NCBI RefSeq assembly: GCF_000001735.4
Contig: NC_003070.9
Coordinates: 22,429,971 to 22,493,970 of the forward strand
Reading direction: 5' to 3'
DNA from: Arabidopsis thaliana
Lineage: Eukaryota > Streptophyta > Magnoliopsida > Brassicales > Brassicaceae
DNA length: 64,000 bases
The notes beneath the pieces are model-generated. The model was not told the DNA's origin and did not search any database. It was given only the letters and a program-made list of their open reading frames with translations. Of the stretch, positions 19,418-30,468 are shown piece by piece. Position 1 is the stretch's first letter. The number at the start of each line of letters is the position of its first letter. The translations under genes were made by a program, and so were the position numbers.

Positions 19418-20120
19418 GGCTTAAGGAGAAGAAATCTGCAGAGAATGCCCTAGTAATAAAGAAAAACTCTCCTTTGGACTTTGGCAGAGGAAATTTTCAG
19501 AAAACGTTACAAATTGGCAAATTCATATTTTCAGGAATATTAATTTTCTTTTACTAAAACACTCTCTCTTTTTTTTCTCTCTTAATTATGTAATTAATTA
19601 GTTGCTTTTTCTTTTTCTGGTCAACTTTGATTTGTTTTTCTTGTGACATCAGTCAACTTGACATTGGAAGCGAAGAATCCAGAGTTTCCAGATGTCATTA
19701 CTCTGTCTGGTTTTCTCTAAACCGGTTCCTGATTCAGTCCGGACCGAGATTTGGGTAATATTTGGTACACTCTTCTCTTGGGCCGTGTGGATCTTGGGAA
19801 CATTAAAACGGGTCTTACTCGACCCGGCTTAATCATCCGAAACTCTGTCAGCCCAAGCATGTGCCTCCACAGGCCCGCCTAAGTTATTTATGATAAATTA
19901 GTTCTTTTTTGGTAATTAAGAAAAATCAAGCAATTACAAACGGACCTGTGACCACTTCTAATCCTACTATATTATTTGGAAAATACATTTTAAATGTAAC
20001 CTTAATTTTTGTAAGTAATTATATAGGTATGCCATTAGAAATAAAATTTTAAAAAGTAAATTAATTTATCTCTTTAAGGATTAAAAAGTCAAATACTAAT
20101 TTAATTAATTAAATTAATTA

Positions 20121-20314
20121 AAAAACGAAATATATTATCAATTTCCAAAAATAATAGCCAATTAAAATCAACATATAAGATTTGATATCTAAATTTTAAT
20201 TAATTTAATTTAATTAGAAAAACGAAATACATTATTAATTTCTAAAAAAAGTAACCAATTAAAATCAACAAACTATATTTGGTATCTAAATTATCATATT
20301 AATTTTTTATTAAT
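20121..20314. repeat. Imperfect tandem duplication inside the Helitron
   Basis: Two diverged copies of a unit of about 97 bp lie side by side. Each starts at an AAAACGAAATA(T/C)ATTAT motif, passes through CCAATTAAAATCAACA and ends near TATCTAAATT. Confidence 0.75.
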
Positions 20315-20880
20315 TATTATTGTTCACTTCTCATCTTTATATGATTCTATTTTTACGGAAAAATAATATCATCATTATAAAAAAATAATTAGAGTTTTTT
20401 CGCATATGCCATAATTTGAATTTTTAAAAACGAATAAAAACTGTTCAATACATGAAATAATATTGTAACGGGTGAAAAATAGATTTAAGAAAACTTTCTA
20501 CTGAGTAACGGGACATAAATTTGAAATATTTATATTCAATTTCATACATATTATATTGAAAATTTATAATCTTATATACTACAATAGTTAATAACATATC
20601 AGATGTGATTCAATTTTTAATACAAGCTGGAAAATCCTAGAATTGACGGGTTTAGATCGATATTAATACAAGATGATATACTACATGTGAAACTCTTAAA
20701 TTAACAATCAAACTACAAGTGTATAATCTATAATCTTAAACACTAAACAATATAGATAATATCAACAAAACATATACAACTCATATTTACTATACATTTA
20801 AAATCAAATAAAATAATATCATATATTTTTAAATCATCTTTACAATAAAAGTTTTTAGTTTAACTAAAATATAAGCCTAC

Positions 20881-20908
20881 CTGCGGTATACTGCAGATTA
20901 ATCTCTAG
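20881..20908 (+). mobile_element. Degraded internal Helitron 3' terminus
   Basis: A near-palindrome CTGCGGTATACTGCAG is followed after a short AT-rich spacer by CTAG. It mirrors the outer terminus at 22006-22034 in layout and partly in sequence, but has decayed. It looks like an older 3' end that was bypassed or overwritten. Confidence 0.6.
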
Positions 20909-22005
20909 ATTATAGGACTTATTGGATCTAAAGACGGGTCATCAAAGATTTTCTAAACTGAAGCAAAATATACTGAATATTCAAATATCTATCTGTTACC
21001 AAATTATAAACAAATAAGTCAATTTAATATTTTATATATGAAATCAATTAAATCTTAATCACATAAAATTAGCACAAAAAAAAGTATTCAACAATTAAAA
21101 AATTACCAAATCTTTGTGTTATATAAGTTTTGATACTATATTTGAATAAAGTGTAATATACCTTTTTAATTTGTATTCTTTAACTAATTTAAGCTAACTA
21201 ATATATTTGCTAATCTTATTATCAAAACCGACTATCGTTTCTTATCTCTATAGTATTTTTACAAGACTTTTTTGGTGGATTTGGGTAAAAATGCATTCGG
21301 GTCATATGGTACATTCCCCTATTAAATAAATATGGTGCACTCCTATGTTATTAGCTAAAATGTTTAGATTATAATTTAGAGTCATATCATTAATAAAACT
21401 AATATTAATAAAATAAATGACTTTTTGGCAAGACGGATTTGGAGGGACAGGTTTTTGAATCAACATTAATAAAAAAATAAAATATAATTAATCCACCGTT
21501 TCAATATGGGTTTAATCTTTAATTTATGATTTTTTAAGACCACTAATATTAAACATATCAAATCATCCTAATTTAGAAAAAATTATATAAAACCAAAAAT
21601 GTTATGTGGTATGTATAATGTTACTATATATAAAATTAAACTATAAAATATAAATGTATTAGAGAATGATACAATTTGCAAAACTTTTATATATAAAAAA
21701 TAATTCTAAAATTTTAAAAATTACTACTTTTAAAAAAAATCATGGGACGGGTAAAGAAATTACAGAACGTGTTTTATTTTGGAATTGAGTTATATGGTGG
21801 ATGTATTTGAATCAATATTTATAAAATTTTAAAATATTATTAATATGCTGTTTTAATAGGGGTCAAAACTTCAGTTTTTTACCAATTGTCTCATGAATTC
21901 GTGGTATAGCGTTACTTAATAACAATTATAAACTGTAAAATATAAATATTTTGTAAAAATAAAATTTACAAGTTTTAATATATATTACTTTTAAAACTAA
22001 ATCGT

Positions 22006-22023
22006 CCCGCGGTATACCGCGGG
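22006..22023 (+). terminator. 3' hairpin of the Helitron
   Basis: A perfect 18-bp palindrome, CCCGCGGTATACCGCGGG, in a region otherwise almost free of GC pairs. In Helitrons this hairpin marks the end of rolling-circle transfer just before CTRR. Confidence 0.8.
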
Positions 22024-22034
22024 TTAAAATCTAG

Positions 22035-22602
22035 TTGCTAGTTTATTGTTGATTACAACGACATTGAGAAAATAATCACTCACCAGCTAATCAACAATAA
22101 ATGTAACAACATCAAAAAGATTGTAATTCAAGATAATGATTTTTTTTCGTCAGCAAATGAAGATTATACGTTTTGATGTTATCATAATAATAATAGTTAT
22201 CACTAATAAAAAATTTAGATATGTAAAAGCTTTAGAGAAACAAGTATCATAATCCTAAATTGGATCCTAAATTAATATTTCTTATCTTAATAGAGCCAAA
22301 GAGTATTTGATCCATTTGGTAGAAAATAAATATAACTAAAAACGAATAATCTAAAGACTTAAGTCTTTGTAAGATCCAAATAATCTATACGTGGTAGTAG
22401 TTATCCTCACTTAAATTTTTACAGATCATGATTCCTATTCCATCATTTTATGTATATATATCCGTGATAGGTTTCATGATCTGTAAATGTCACTACAGCC
22501 CCTATAAATGTCACTCTTCACCTGTCCATTTTTTTACACGACAACACTTGCAAAAGAAAAGAGCGATAAATTTGATGAAACATCTTTTAGTCTCTACCTA
22601 AA
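22035..22602. other. Promoter region of the GA 20-oxidase gene
   Basis: AT-rich spacer right of the Helitron. A TATA-like run (TATATATA) lies near 22452-22460. No gene seen. Confidence 0.45.
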
Positions 22603-24170
22603 ATGGAATGCATCATAAAGCTCCCTCAAAGATTCAACAAAAACAAATCCAAAAAGAACCCTTTGAGGATCTTCGATTCAACGGTTCTAAATCATCAACC
22701 AGACCATATACCTCAAGAGTTTGTATGGCCTGACCATGAGAAACCTTCCAAAAATGTTCCAATCCTCCAAGTCCCTGTCATCGACCTCGCAGGCTTCCTC
22801 TCCAACGACCCATTATTGGTCTCGGAGGCTGAAAGACTCGTCTCTGAAGCAGCAAAGAAACATGGTTTCTTCCTAGTCACCAACCACGGAGTTGACGAGA
22901 GGCTTTTGTCTACTGCCCATAAGCTTATGGACACATTCTTTAAGTCACCGAATTATGAGAAACTAAAGGCTCAGAGGAAGGTGGGTGAAACCACAGGCTA
23001 CGCTAGTAGTTTTGTAGGGAGATTCAAGGAGAATCTTCCGTGGAAGGAAACGCTATCGTTTTCGTTTTCCCCGACGGAGAAGAGCGAAAACTACTCCCAA
23101 ACCGTTAAAAATTACATTAGTAAGACAATGGGAGACGGATACAAAGATTTCGGGTATATAAAAATATATTTTTTTCCTTCGCCTTTACTATTACGTTTAC
23201 GTTATCGATATACTACGTATAATGCAAGAAGACTAAAATAGTTGGATTTTGTCCATGCATTTATGCAGGAGTGTTTATCAAGAATACGCGGAGACCATGA
23301 GCAATCTCTCTCTAAAGATCATGGAACTTCTTGGAATGAGTCTTGGTATCAAAAGGGAGCATTTTAGAGAATTTTTTGAAGACAATGAATCGATATTTAG
23401 ATTAAATTACTATCCAAAATGCAAGCAACCAGATCTTGTACTAGGTACGGGGCCTCACTGCGACCCAACCTCTCTAACTATACTTCAACAAGATCAAGTC
23501 AGTGGTCTTCAAGTTTTTGTGGACAACCAGTGGCAATCAATCCCTCCTATACCTCAAGCATTGGTGGTGAACATTGGCGACACTTTAATGGTAACTTTTT
23601 TTTTGTTTTTCTTTCGTTTAAGATCCAGCATGGATGAGCGCAATTTGTTTTTTTAAAACACGTTTGAAAATTGGAGTCCCAAATTTCCCTTAATTTTATT
23701 TTACAAAACATTCTTTTGATATAAATTTGGTAGAAAACCTTCAAATAGTTTGAGAAATCGAGACAGATTTAAGAAGTTTGATCAATGCACCTCTCGTTTG
23801 ACAAAAAAAAAGAAGATCAATGCACCTCTCTAAGTAGTATGTGAGAATTGAGAACTAATAATATAGAAGAAGCCTAATTTTTTAAAATTTTTTTTGGGGG
23901 ATTTGACCATAGGCTCTAACGAATGGAATATACAAGAGTTGCTTGCATCGGGCGGTGGTGAACGGCGAGACGACAAGGAAGACACTTGCATTCTTCCTAT
24001 GTCCGAAAGTGGACAAAGTGGTGAAGCCACCAAGTGAATTAGAAGGTGAGAGAGCGTATCCCGATTTTACATGGTCTATGTTTCTTGAGTTCACAATGAA
24101 GCACTATAGAGCAGATATGAACACTCTTGAAGAGTTTACAAATTGGCTCAAGAACAAAGGAAGTTTCTGA
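22603..24170 (+). CDS. GA20OX4: Gibberellin 20-oxidase (2-oxoglutarate/Fe(II) dioxygenase)
   Basis: Three exons (22603-23153, 23269-23590, 23913-24170) give 376 codons plus stop, and splice phases agree. The N-terminal DIOX_N region contains VPVIDLAGF and [18 protein letters not shown] at residues 145-150 is the GA20ox signature linked to substrate binding. NYYPKCKQP follows at 230-238. Iron ligands are His247, Asp249 and His303, and Arg313 binds 2-oxoglutarate. The usual RxS motif is RKT here, with Thr315 replacing Ser. The enzyme oxidises carbon 20 of GA12/GA53 to form GA9/GA20 in the cytosol. From recall this is GA20ox4. The Thr is a conservative change and the gene looks intact. Confidence 0.93.
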
Positions 24171-24857
24171 AGAAGGATCTTGGTAAGAGCTAGGCAGGAC
24201 ACAATATGTGTTGTGGCGCAGCAAGTAAGTAAGTAACTTTTAGTATTTTGAAGACGTTGCTAGGAACTTAAGTTTCATTCGTTTTACCATAGAAAAAAAT
24301 ATAAGCTATTTCTAAAGTAATCTAAATTGTGAAGGATATGTTATTTCATTAAATGAATAAATTTTATCGATGATATAATATATCCAAAATGACCCATCAT
24401 AATATAAACTATTCACAAGCCAATGAGTCTGAAAAAAGTATTTTTGCTATTCAACAAGAAGTATACAGGAAATATATAAAATATTAATTTACTTATGTTA
24501 TACATTAATTGACTATTTTATGAAATTTTAATATTCTACTTATTTTGTTATGAATAGAAATCTAATAAACGATTTAAATAAAAAAATGTATAACAAAAAA
24601 TTAAAAAATCATAATAAGTTTCAGAAACAAGAGAAATATTTTTTAAATGAAAACTTTGATAAAATTTAGATATCTAGAATTACTTTTTACAAATAAAAAA
24701 AACTGAATTGTGGCGCAAATTTTAGAAGGATCTATCGGAAATAAAAAAAATACTATGGAAGAAAATGTAAAACCTACAGCAAACGATACGTCAATAAAAA
24801 TGATAAATTTGTAATTGAAAATAAATTCTTATATATTTAATAAATTTAAAACATCTA

Positions 24858-25023
24858 CAATAAAACCTGTATAAATCAATAATATTAGGGTCAATGTATT
24901 TTACTAAATTTATTAATTTATCATGTTTCTTAATTTATAGAGGTGATATTTGGGCCAAAATATCAATTTAGGACTGGAGAAAATTATTAATTTAAGGAAG
25001 TATTAATTATAGATGTCATATTG
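24858..25023. mobile_element. Short pogo/Emigrant-like MITE
   Basis: Left end CAATAAAACCTGTATAAATC and, on the opposite strand, right end CAATATGACATCTATAATTA form diverged terminal inverted repeats of about 25 bp. Both ends are flanked by TA (24856-24857 and 25024-25025). The ends resemble the CAGTAAAACCTCTATAAATT terminus of Emigrant (Tc1/mariner/pogo). It is only 166 bp and non-coding. It lies about 330 bp upstream of the first SCR-like gene. Confidence 0.65.
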
Positions 25024-25349
25024 TAACTATTTTGAGTGAAATGAGCTAAATTTTTGGGTAAGAAAATGATTAAATGCATTTGACTATTTTCAAAATAATA
25101 TTGGTAATGGTTTCTTTACAGTTATTGTTTAATAGAAAAGTTTAACCAATATATAGCTTACTTAAACACTAATTGCCTTTTTAAGTCTCACCAATTTACT
25201 AGATTCCAAAACAAGTTTTAATATCATGTATGGTCAAACATGTGTAGTTATATATACATTGAGCTACTATATACATGTCGAATATTAGAACTCACAAGTC
25301 AAAACAACATACAAGCAAGATCCAGAAAAAAAACTTGGAACAAAAAAAG

Positions 25350-25619
25350 ATGAAGTTAGCTGCAATTTTCTTGGTTTCTTGTGTCTTATTGTCTCTTCTC
25401 CCAAGCCTAACCATTGCGGAGAAAAGGCCGTGGTGTCCAACAAGAAAACAAATATTTGATGGTTCATGCAATAGAACTGATTACACACAATGCTTTAACG
25501 ACTTAAGAAATACATGGGATGATATTGGAGATCTTTGTCCGACCGATTGCACTTGCACTCCTCAACCACAGAATAAACGTCTCTGTTATTGTCGTTACTT
25601 GCCTTGTCCTAGTACCTAA
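25350..25619 (+). CDS. SCRL8: SCR-like secreted cysteine-rich peptide, intronless copy
   Basis: An 89-residue protein. Residues 1 to about 23 (MKLAAIFLVSCVLLSLLPSL then TIA) form a signal peptide. The mature part begins near EKRPWCP and has eight cysteines in the order C..C..C..C.C..C.C..C, the pattern of SCR/SLR1-binding pollen-coat-like defensins. The start at 25350 is preferred over an in-frame ATG at 25275 because all array members begin MK(L/F)(A/V)AI and the upstream residues would mask the signal peptide. The other four copies have an intron after the signal peptide; here signal and mature parts are continuous, so the intron was lost or never gained. From recall the array is SCRL8-6-4-5-7. 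Function is unknown; secretion is inferred. Confidence 0.85.
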   Translation: MKLAAIFLVSCVLLSLLPSLTIAEKRPWCPTRKQIFDGSCNRTDYTQCFNDLRNTWDDIGDLCPTDCTCTPQPQNKRLCYCRYLPCPST

Positions 25620-25777
25620 ATCCTCCAATATGATCAGAGATGTCCAAACCAAAACTGATTGTTCTCATGTATCCTAAATATTTTCAATAATAACAATGAT
25701 TTAAATTTCCGATGAGAACTCACAAAACATATTCACAATTATTTTATTATCACAAACTAATTTGGAAATTTAGTATA

Positions 25778-25871
25778 GCTTTATATCCCTTTGGCTACAT
25801 AGATAAACTAGTTTTCAAATGGTTTTACACAGTAGGCGTATACACATGTAGCCAAAAGGATAGAGTTAAGC
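25778..25871. repeat. Imperfect inverted repeat (hairpin)
   Basis: The left arm (25778-25801, ending CCCTTTGGCTACAT) and right arm (25844-25871, starting CATGTAGCCAAAAGG) are reverse complements with a few mismatches, separated by about 42 nt. A transcript could fold into a stem of about 23 bp. It lies 160 bp after the SCRL8 stop codon. Confidence 0.6.
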
Positions 25872-26750
25872 AATTTTTTATCTCGGGATAATCGATCTTT
25901 AGCCTAAACCAATATGGCTACTCTATCATCAGACTAGAACCACTAGCTCACCACCTCAGAAATTATACCAAAAAGTTCAGAAAAGGTTACAAATCCTAAT
26001 CCCAAGGTCAAGTATGTTATAAACCCTAGAATTTTTATAAGGGTTGTTTGCCTCTGTTCCCTCTAATATAGTGTTTCAACTAGGTTTCCACTGTACTTTC
26101 ACCCTCTTCCCATTTCCCCTTGAAGTATTGATATTCTTTCCAATTCCACCTAATTTTATACAATTCAACCCAATGAATCAAAATCAAATTTTCTCCCTAA
26201 TTACGTTTTAAAATCACTAAATCGCGTTTTAAAATTGATTAGTTTCAGTTAAACCGATAATCCGGCCACAACTTATTAACCCAAGTTGAACCCTCTGTTT
26301 GACAAAGATGATTAGATTTATTACTTAGAACCCAAGGCGGAGAAAATTATAAAATTAGAGTTTGTTTTCTTATTTGGAATGAAATCTCTTTGTACTGTTA
26401 TAGATGGACAAACTTTTGAAAAAAGATCCTTAATATCTAATTTTCCTAAATTTTTAGAATCAAAATCCAAGATATACTGCAGAGATTTGAAATCCACACA
26501 AATGGATTCTTAAAAATAATATCAAAATTTAATCGAAACTTTAAAGAATTGAATCTGACTACATGATTGAATAGCAAAGTATATATTGTAATACATTATT
26601 TCCATAAATATAATATTATAATCTACTTCTTTTTTTAACAATAATAATTTAATAAAATAAATGAAAATAGTGTTAAAAATAGAAAACAATCATGAAATTT
26701 CAATGAATTTTCCTTAGGCCTCTAATATGATAGATATGCTCTGTGTATAT
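25872..26750. other. Spacer between SCR-like copies 1 and 2
   Basis: No gene was found. The part at about 26000-26300 is less AT-rich than its surroundings and looks like the decayed end of a DNA transposon, but no inverted repeats or target duplication could be defined. Confidence 0.35.
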
Positions 26751-26754
26751 ATTT

Positions 26755-26844
26755 AAAATAAGTTCTTTCTTGGAGACAATCACAAGCTCATAAACATCAC
26801 ATAAGCAAAGAAAAACAAAAGAGAGAAGAAACTTGCAAAACAAT
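26755..26844 (+). promoter_or_regulatory. Conserved upstream block of the SCR-like array, copy 2
   Basis: The sequence before the start codon (TTGGAGACAATCACAAGCTC then a run containing CATAAGCAAAGAAAAACAAA) recurs almost unchanged before copies 3 (about 29030-29101) and 4 (about 30395-30468), and more weakly before copy 5 (about 32175). It is probably shared core promoter and leader carried along by duplication. Confidence 0.7.
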
Positions 26845-27232
26845 ATGAAGTTTGCTGCAATCTTCTTGGTTACTTGTGTCTTCTTCTCCCTTTTCTCAAG
26901 CAACCTTTCACAAGGTTTTTTAATCATTTTACTGAAGTTACCATTTTGCTCATTGAAATTCGGTTGTCCTAAACTAGTTTGGTTTAACTCTTTGTATTGT
27001 TGTTGAATAATAAGGTGAAAAATTAAGCATGGATCCTACGAGGAGGCCGTGGTGTCCGTCGAAAAAACAAATGTTTGGTGGTAATTGTGGAAACGATGGA
27101 GACTCTCTATGTCTAATGCTCTTAGCAGCTAGTTGGGATGAAAGTTTAAGGCATAGCTCCATCTCCTGCAATTGCACTACTTATCCTAACTACAAAATTC
27201 TCTGTAGTTGTCCTAATATGATTTGTCCCTAG
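26845..27232 (+). CDS. SCRL6: SCR-like secreted cysteine-rich peptide, copy 2
   Basis: Two exons (26845-26914 and 27015-27232) give 95 codons plus stop. Exon 1 encodes the signal peptide ending in NLSQG; exon 2 encodes the mature peptide with RRPWCPSKKQMF and eight cysteines ending in CSCPNMICP. The intron sits at the same place and phase (one base into the Gly codon) as in copies 3-5. Its acceptor reads AAG where the other copies have TAG, so splicing may be weaker. It is the nearest relative of copy 3 by signal peptide, leader and mature sequence. Product role unknown; secretion inferred. Confidence 0.82.
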
Positions 27233-27449
27233 AAAACATCTATATAAGACTCCAAACTGTTACGTTGTTCTAAATACTTTTTCTGCGTATCAAGAATAAT
27301 GTTTTAGGTTCTAATGAAAATCCCAAAGATGATATACTTATTTACAAAGAATTACGATATTCTACATGCACCACATTCATGATAGTTTTAAATTTGTATC
27401 AAACAAAACCTCATCGAATACACTACACTTTGGCTCTTTATTTCAAGAA

Positions 27450-27595
27450 CTTAAAAGTGTCTACCACTTTTAGTTAAGTTTTGCACCAAATGGAGATCAA
27501 GGCCCTTACTCCCATCTTCGAAGGTGGGCTGTCAAAGCTTGAACAAGTGTTCGAAGGCTTAAATCACTGATTGGTAAATATGCATAGTTACATAA
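27450..27595. repeat. Downstream flank duplicated with the SCR-like unit, copy A
   Basis: This block, containing AGTTTTGCACCAAATGGA and GGTGGGCTGTCAAAGC, is about 150 bp long and matches 31308-31455 in the same orientation. Both lie a few hundred bp after an SCR-like gene. Confidence 0.75.
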
Positions 27596-27599
27596 TCTA

Positions 27600-29000
27600 T
27601 TTCTCTTATTTGTTTTTCTATGTGTGAGTAGTTGTCCAATTGGGTTTTAGGGTTCTAAGGGAAAGAGTCAATGAATAAGTGAATTGATTGTCATTAAGAA
27701 TTCTCCATCACTAGGTTCTTGGATTCACATTCTCTTAATGATAAAATAGAAATGATCACCCTATTTTAGATGATAAGTTTTTAAATGCATCAAAAGTGTT
27801 CGATAAAATGCTTGAACGATTGTAAATTGAGCAATGTATTTCTAACCAATGAGAATTGATGTTAGAACGCATTGTGAACCAAATAAACTTGTTTGATAAT
27901 GCGAATTTGACTAGAAAATTACAAATAAAATTTTATTACTCGAGTATTAAAATGTAGTGGCTAAAGTCTTGAAAAGAATTAGTTTAAACTTGCGTTTCAT
28001 GTTCGAGAACATTTCTTCATTACTGAATTTCGTATTATGTGCTGCTAATTATTGTTCTTTAAAATACCCTATAACCCAATTCATTAATTTAATCTATTAT
28101 TGACTTTGCAAATTTATTCAAAAATGTGAAAACCAACAAACAAACTTCAAAGCTTTAACCTAGAACGAATCTCACAATTCTTTAGTGTATATATATACTA
28201 TTACTACCTTGTGATTAAGTTTATCGAGTAGTTATTCGAGCATTCAGTATAAGATAGAGAATATGCCAAAGAAGAATCTAGAGCCATATATAGAGGATAC
28301 CAGAGAACAATCTATTACACAACTGAAAGCCCTAAGATAAAAGCTTGAAAAAACCTTTAAAACAACCACAAAAGATAAGTCGAATTAGATTTAAACCGGA
28401 AAATTAATAATAATAATTACCATTATTTCTTATTTTTATACGTACTTAAAATTTATAAATATTATTCAGAAGTTACATACTTATATATTTGATAGAATTT
28501 TTTTTTCTTATATACGAAAATGAGTTGTTAGAATGTGAATGAGTATATGTAAAAAAGTAGAGATTCTGTCCAATTCACCCATCTGTCAATTATTTGCTCA
28601 TTTTTCCTTTCTATTAGTCCAAATTAGTTTTCAATATATAAGATGATGATATATTAAGAATTCATATATTTCACTAAGTTCTTAGAAATTTTTATATTTT
28701 GAAACTGCATCAATATTTAATATGATGCAAGATATCCCACATTTATGCTTTTAATTTGAAATATATCTTTTTGTAAAATCTAATAATAAATACATAGATA
28801 ACAAAACAATGATTTTAAATAGATAAGTAACTAAAACCATTTGAAAGTGATGATTGATCTAATTTAGGTTTTTAAAAACATTAATATAATAAATGAAAAT
28901 GTTGTTAAAAATAGAAAACAATCATGATATATTTTAAAATAAAAGGCCCACATTTAAATGAATTTTCCTTTTGGCCTCTACTATATTAAATCTGCTATGT
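27600..29000. other. Longest spacer within the SCR-like array
   Basis: No reading frame or RNA gene could be supported. The sequence is AT-rich. From about 28700 it becomes similar to the stretch upstream of copy 4 (from about 30090), marking the left part of the duplicated unit. Confidence 0.45.
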
Positions 29001-29101
29001 ATATATTTGTGAAATATAAGTTCTTTCTTGGAGACAATCACAAGCTCATAACATCACATAAGCAAAGAAAAACAAAAGAGAGAAAAAACTTACAAGAAAA
29101 T

Positions 29102-29498
29102 ATGAAGTTTGCTGCAATCTTGTTGGTTACTTGTGTCTTATTCTCCCTTCTCCCAAGCCATCTTTCACAAGGTCTTCTAATCATTCTACTGAGATTACCA
29201 TTTTGCTCATCGAAATTTGCTTGACGTAAACAAGTTTGGTTTAACTTTTTTTTTTTTTGTTGATGATGAATTAGGTGAAGAATCAAGCATGAATATTGAT
29301 GCGCAGAGAAGGCCATGGTGTCCGTCTAAAAAACAAGTGTTCGGTGGTTCGTGTGGAAATGATGGAGCACAACAATGTCTAAATAACTTATTAAGTACAT
29401 GGGATCCAAGTGTAAGGCTTAGCCCAGTCTCCTGCAATTGCACTCCTCAACCTAACAACAATATTCTTTGCAGTTGTCCTAACATGATTTGCCCATAG
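29102..29498 (+). CDS. SCRL4: SCR-like secreted cysteine-rich peptide, copy 3
   Basis: Two exons (29102-29171, 29275-29498) give 97 codons plus stop. The signal peptide is MKFAAILLVTCVLFSLLPSH then LSQG; the mature peptide starts EESSMNIDAQRRPWCPSKK and has eight cysteines ending CSCPNMICP. The intron is short, GT-AG, with a T-rich tract before the TAG acceptor. It shares leader and promoter sequence with copies 2 and 4. Mature residues differ far more than signal-peptide residues between copies, as usual for diversifying secreted peptides; this is judged by eye. Confidence 0.86.
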
Positions 29499-30090
29499 AA
29501 AACGTCTATTTAAGACCCAAACTGTTGTTCTAAATCATTTTTATCTGTATCAATAATAATAATATATGTTTCAGTTTCTCGTGAAAACCCCGAAGACTTG
29601 ATTTCAGTATAAATGTGGAAACAAGTTGTTATTTTGGGATATTAGTATGTATTTGTGTGCAATTTTAAGTACTTGTTGTCAATGATCAAATATTCGGTTA
29701 AAACGAATCGAGACAATTTTTCTGGATATTCGCTTCGTGCCCAGACCTAGTTGTCATTATTTAGGAACAACAAAATTTAATTGCTAATTTGGATTTATCT
29801 TGCGTCCAAATTCTAGTACGCATATGATTCAAAAATCGTCCAAAATGGATGCAATTCAGTCTAGTCAACGTGAATAAAAAATATCTCTCTTTTTTTCTTA
29901 AACACCATGTTTTGTTTTGTGAACTATATAGCTTTGGGTCTTAAACATCATCTTTTTTTGTTAGGGCAATGACATATATCAAAATACGACTCCAAATTTT
30001 TACAGGCCATGCCAGATTCAAATATAATATATGCCTGGTTTTGTGGGCTTAGGGTTCAGACTAGGCCGAGTTAGCCCGATTGACATGCCT
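29499..30090. other. Spacer between SCR-like copies 3 and 4
   Basis: No gene supported. A less AT-rich patch near 30000-30090 (GTGGGCTTAGGGTTCAGAC and neighbours) looks foreign to its surroundings but has no defined ends. Confidence 0.4.
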
Positions 30091-30468
30091 AGTAATTTTT
30101 TAAATTTATGTTTTTAGTTTTAAATCTATCTTTTGGAAAAAATCTAATAATAAATATATAGATATCAAAAGAATGATTCTAAATAAATAAGTAATCAATA
30201 CCTATTTTACGTGATGATTTATCCAATTTTGGTTTGTTAAACATTAATATCACAAATGAAAATGTTGTTAAATATAGAAAAAAATCATGATATAGTTTCA
30301 GATAAGGCGATAAGGGCCACAATTTAGTGAATTTTCCTTGGGCCTCTAATATGTTGGATCTGCTCTGTGTATATATGTAAAATGTAAGTTCGTTCTTGGG
30401 ACAATCACAAGCTCTTAACAACACATAAGCAAAGAAAAACAAAAAATAGAAGAAACTTGCAAGAAAAT

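Larger units (their letters stand above)
19962..22034 (+). mobile_element. Helitron-type DNA transposon, non-autonomous
   Basis: The element begins TCCTACTATATTATTTGGAA after a host A, and ends with CTAG followed by a host T, preceded 11 nt earlier by a perfect 18-bp GC-rich palindrome. This is the Helitron pattern: 5' TC, 3' hairpin plus CTRR, insertion between A and T, no target duplication. The body (about 2.07 kb) is very AT-rich and has no coding capacity, so it would need Rep/helicase from elsewhere. A second degraded 3' end lies inside at 20881-20908, so the unit may be composite. The family name is not assigned. Confidence 0.8.

Noticed and set aside
22603-23241. GA 20-oxidase as a single-exon gene ending at 23241
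   Set aside because: The frame past 23153 loses family similarity; a GT donor at 23154 and the in-frame exon at 23269 restore it.
26000-26300. Possible end of a DNA transposon
   Set aside because: Composition is suggestive, but no partner repeat or target duplication was found.
30000-30090. GC-richer patch resembling a transposon fragment
   Set aside because: No ends, inverted repeats or coding traces could be defined.
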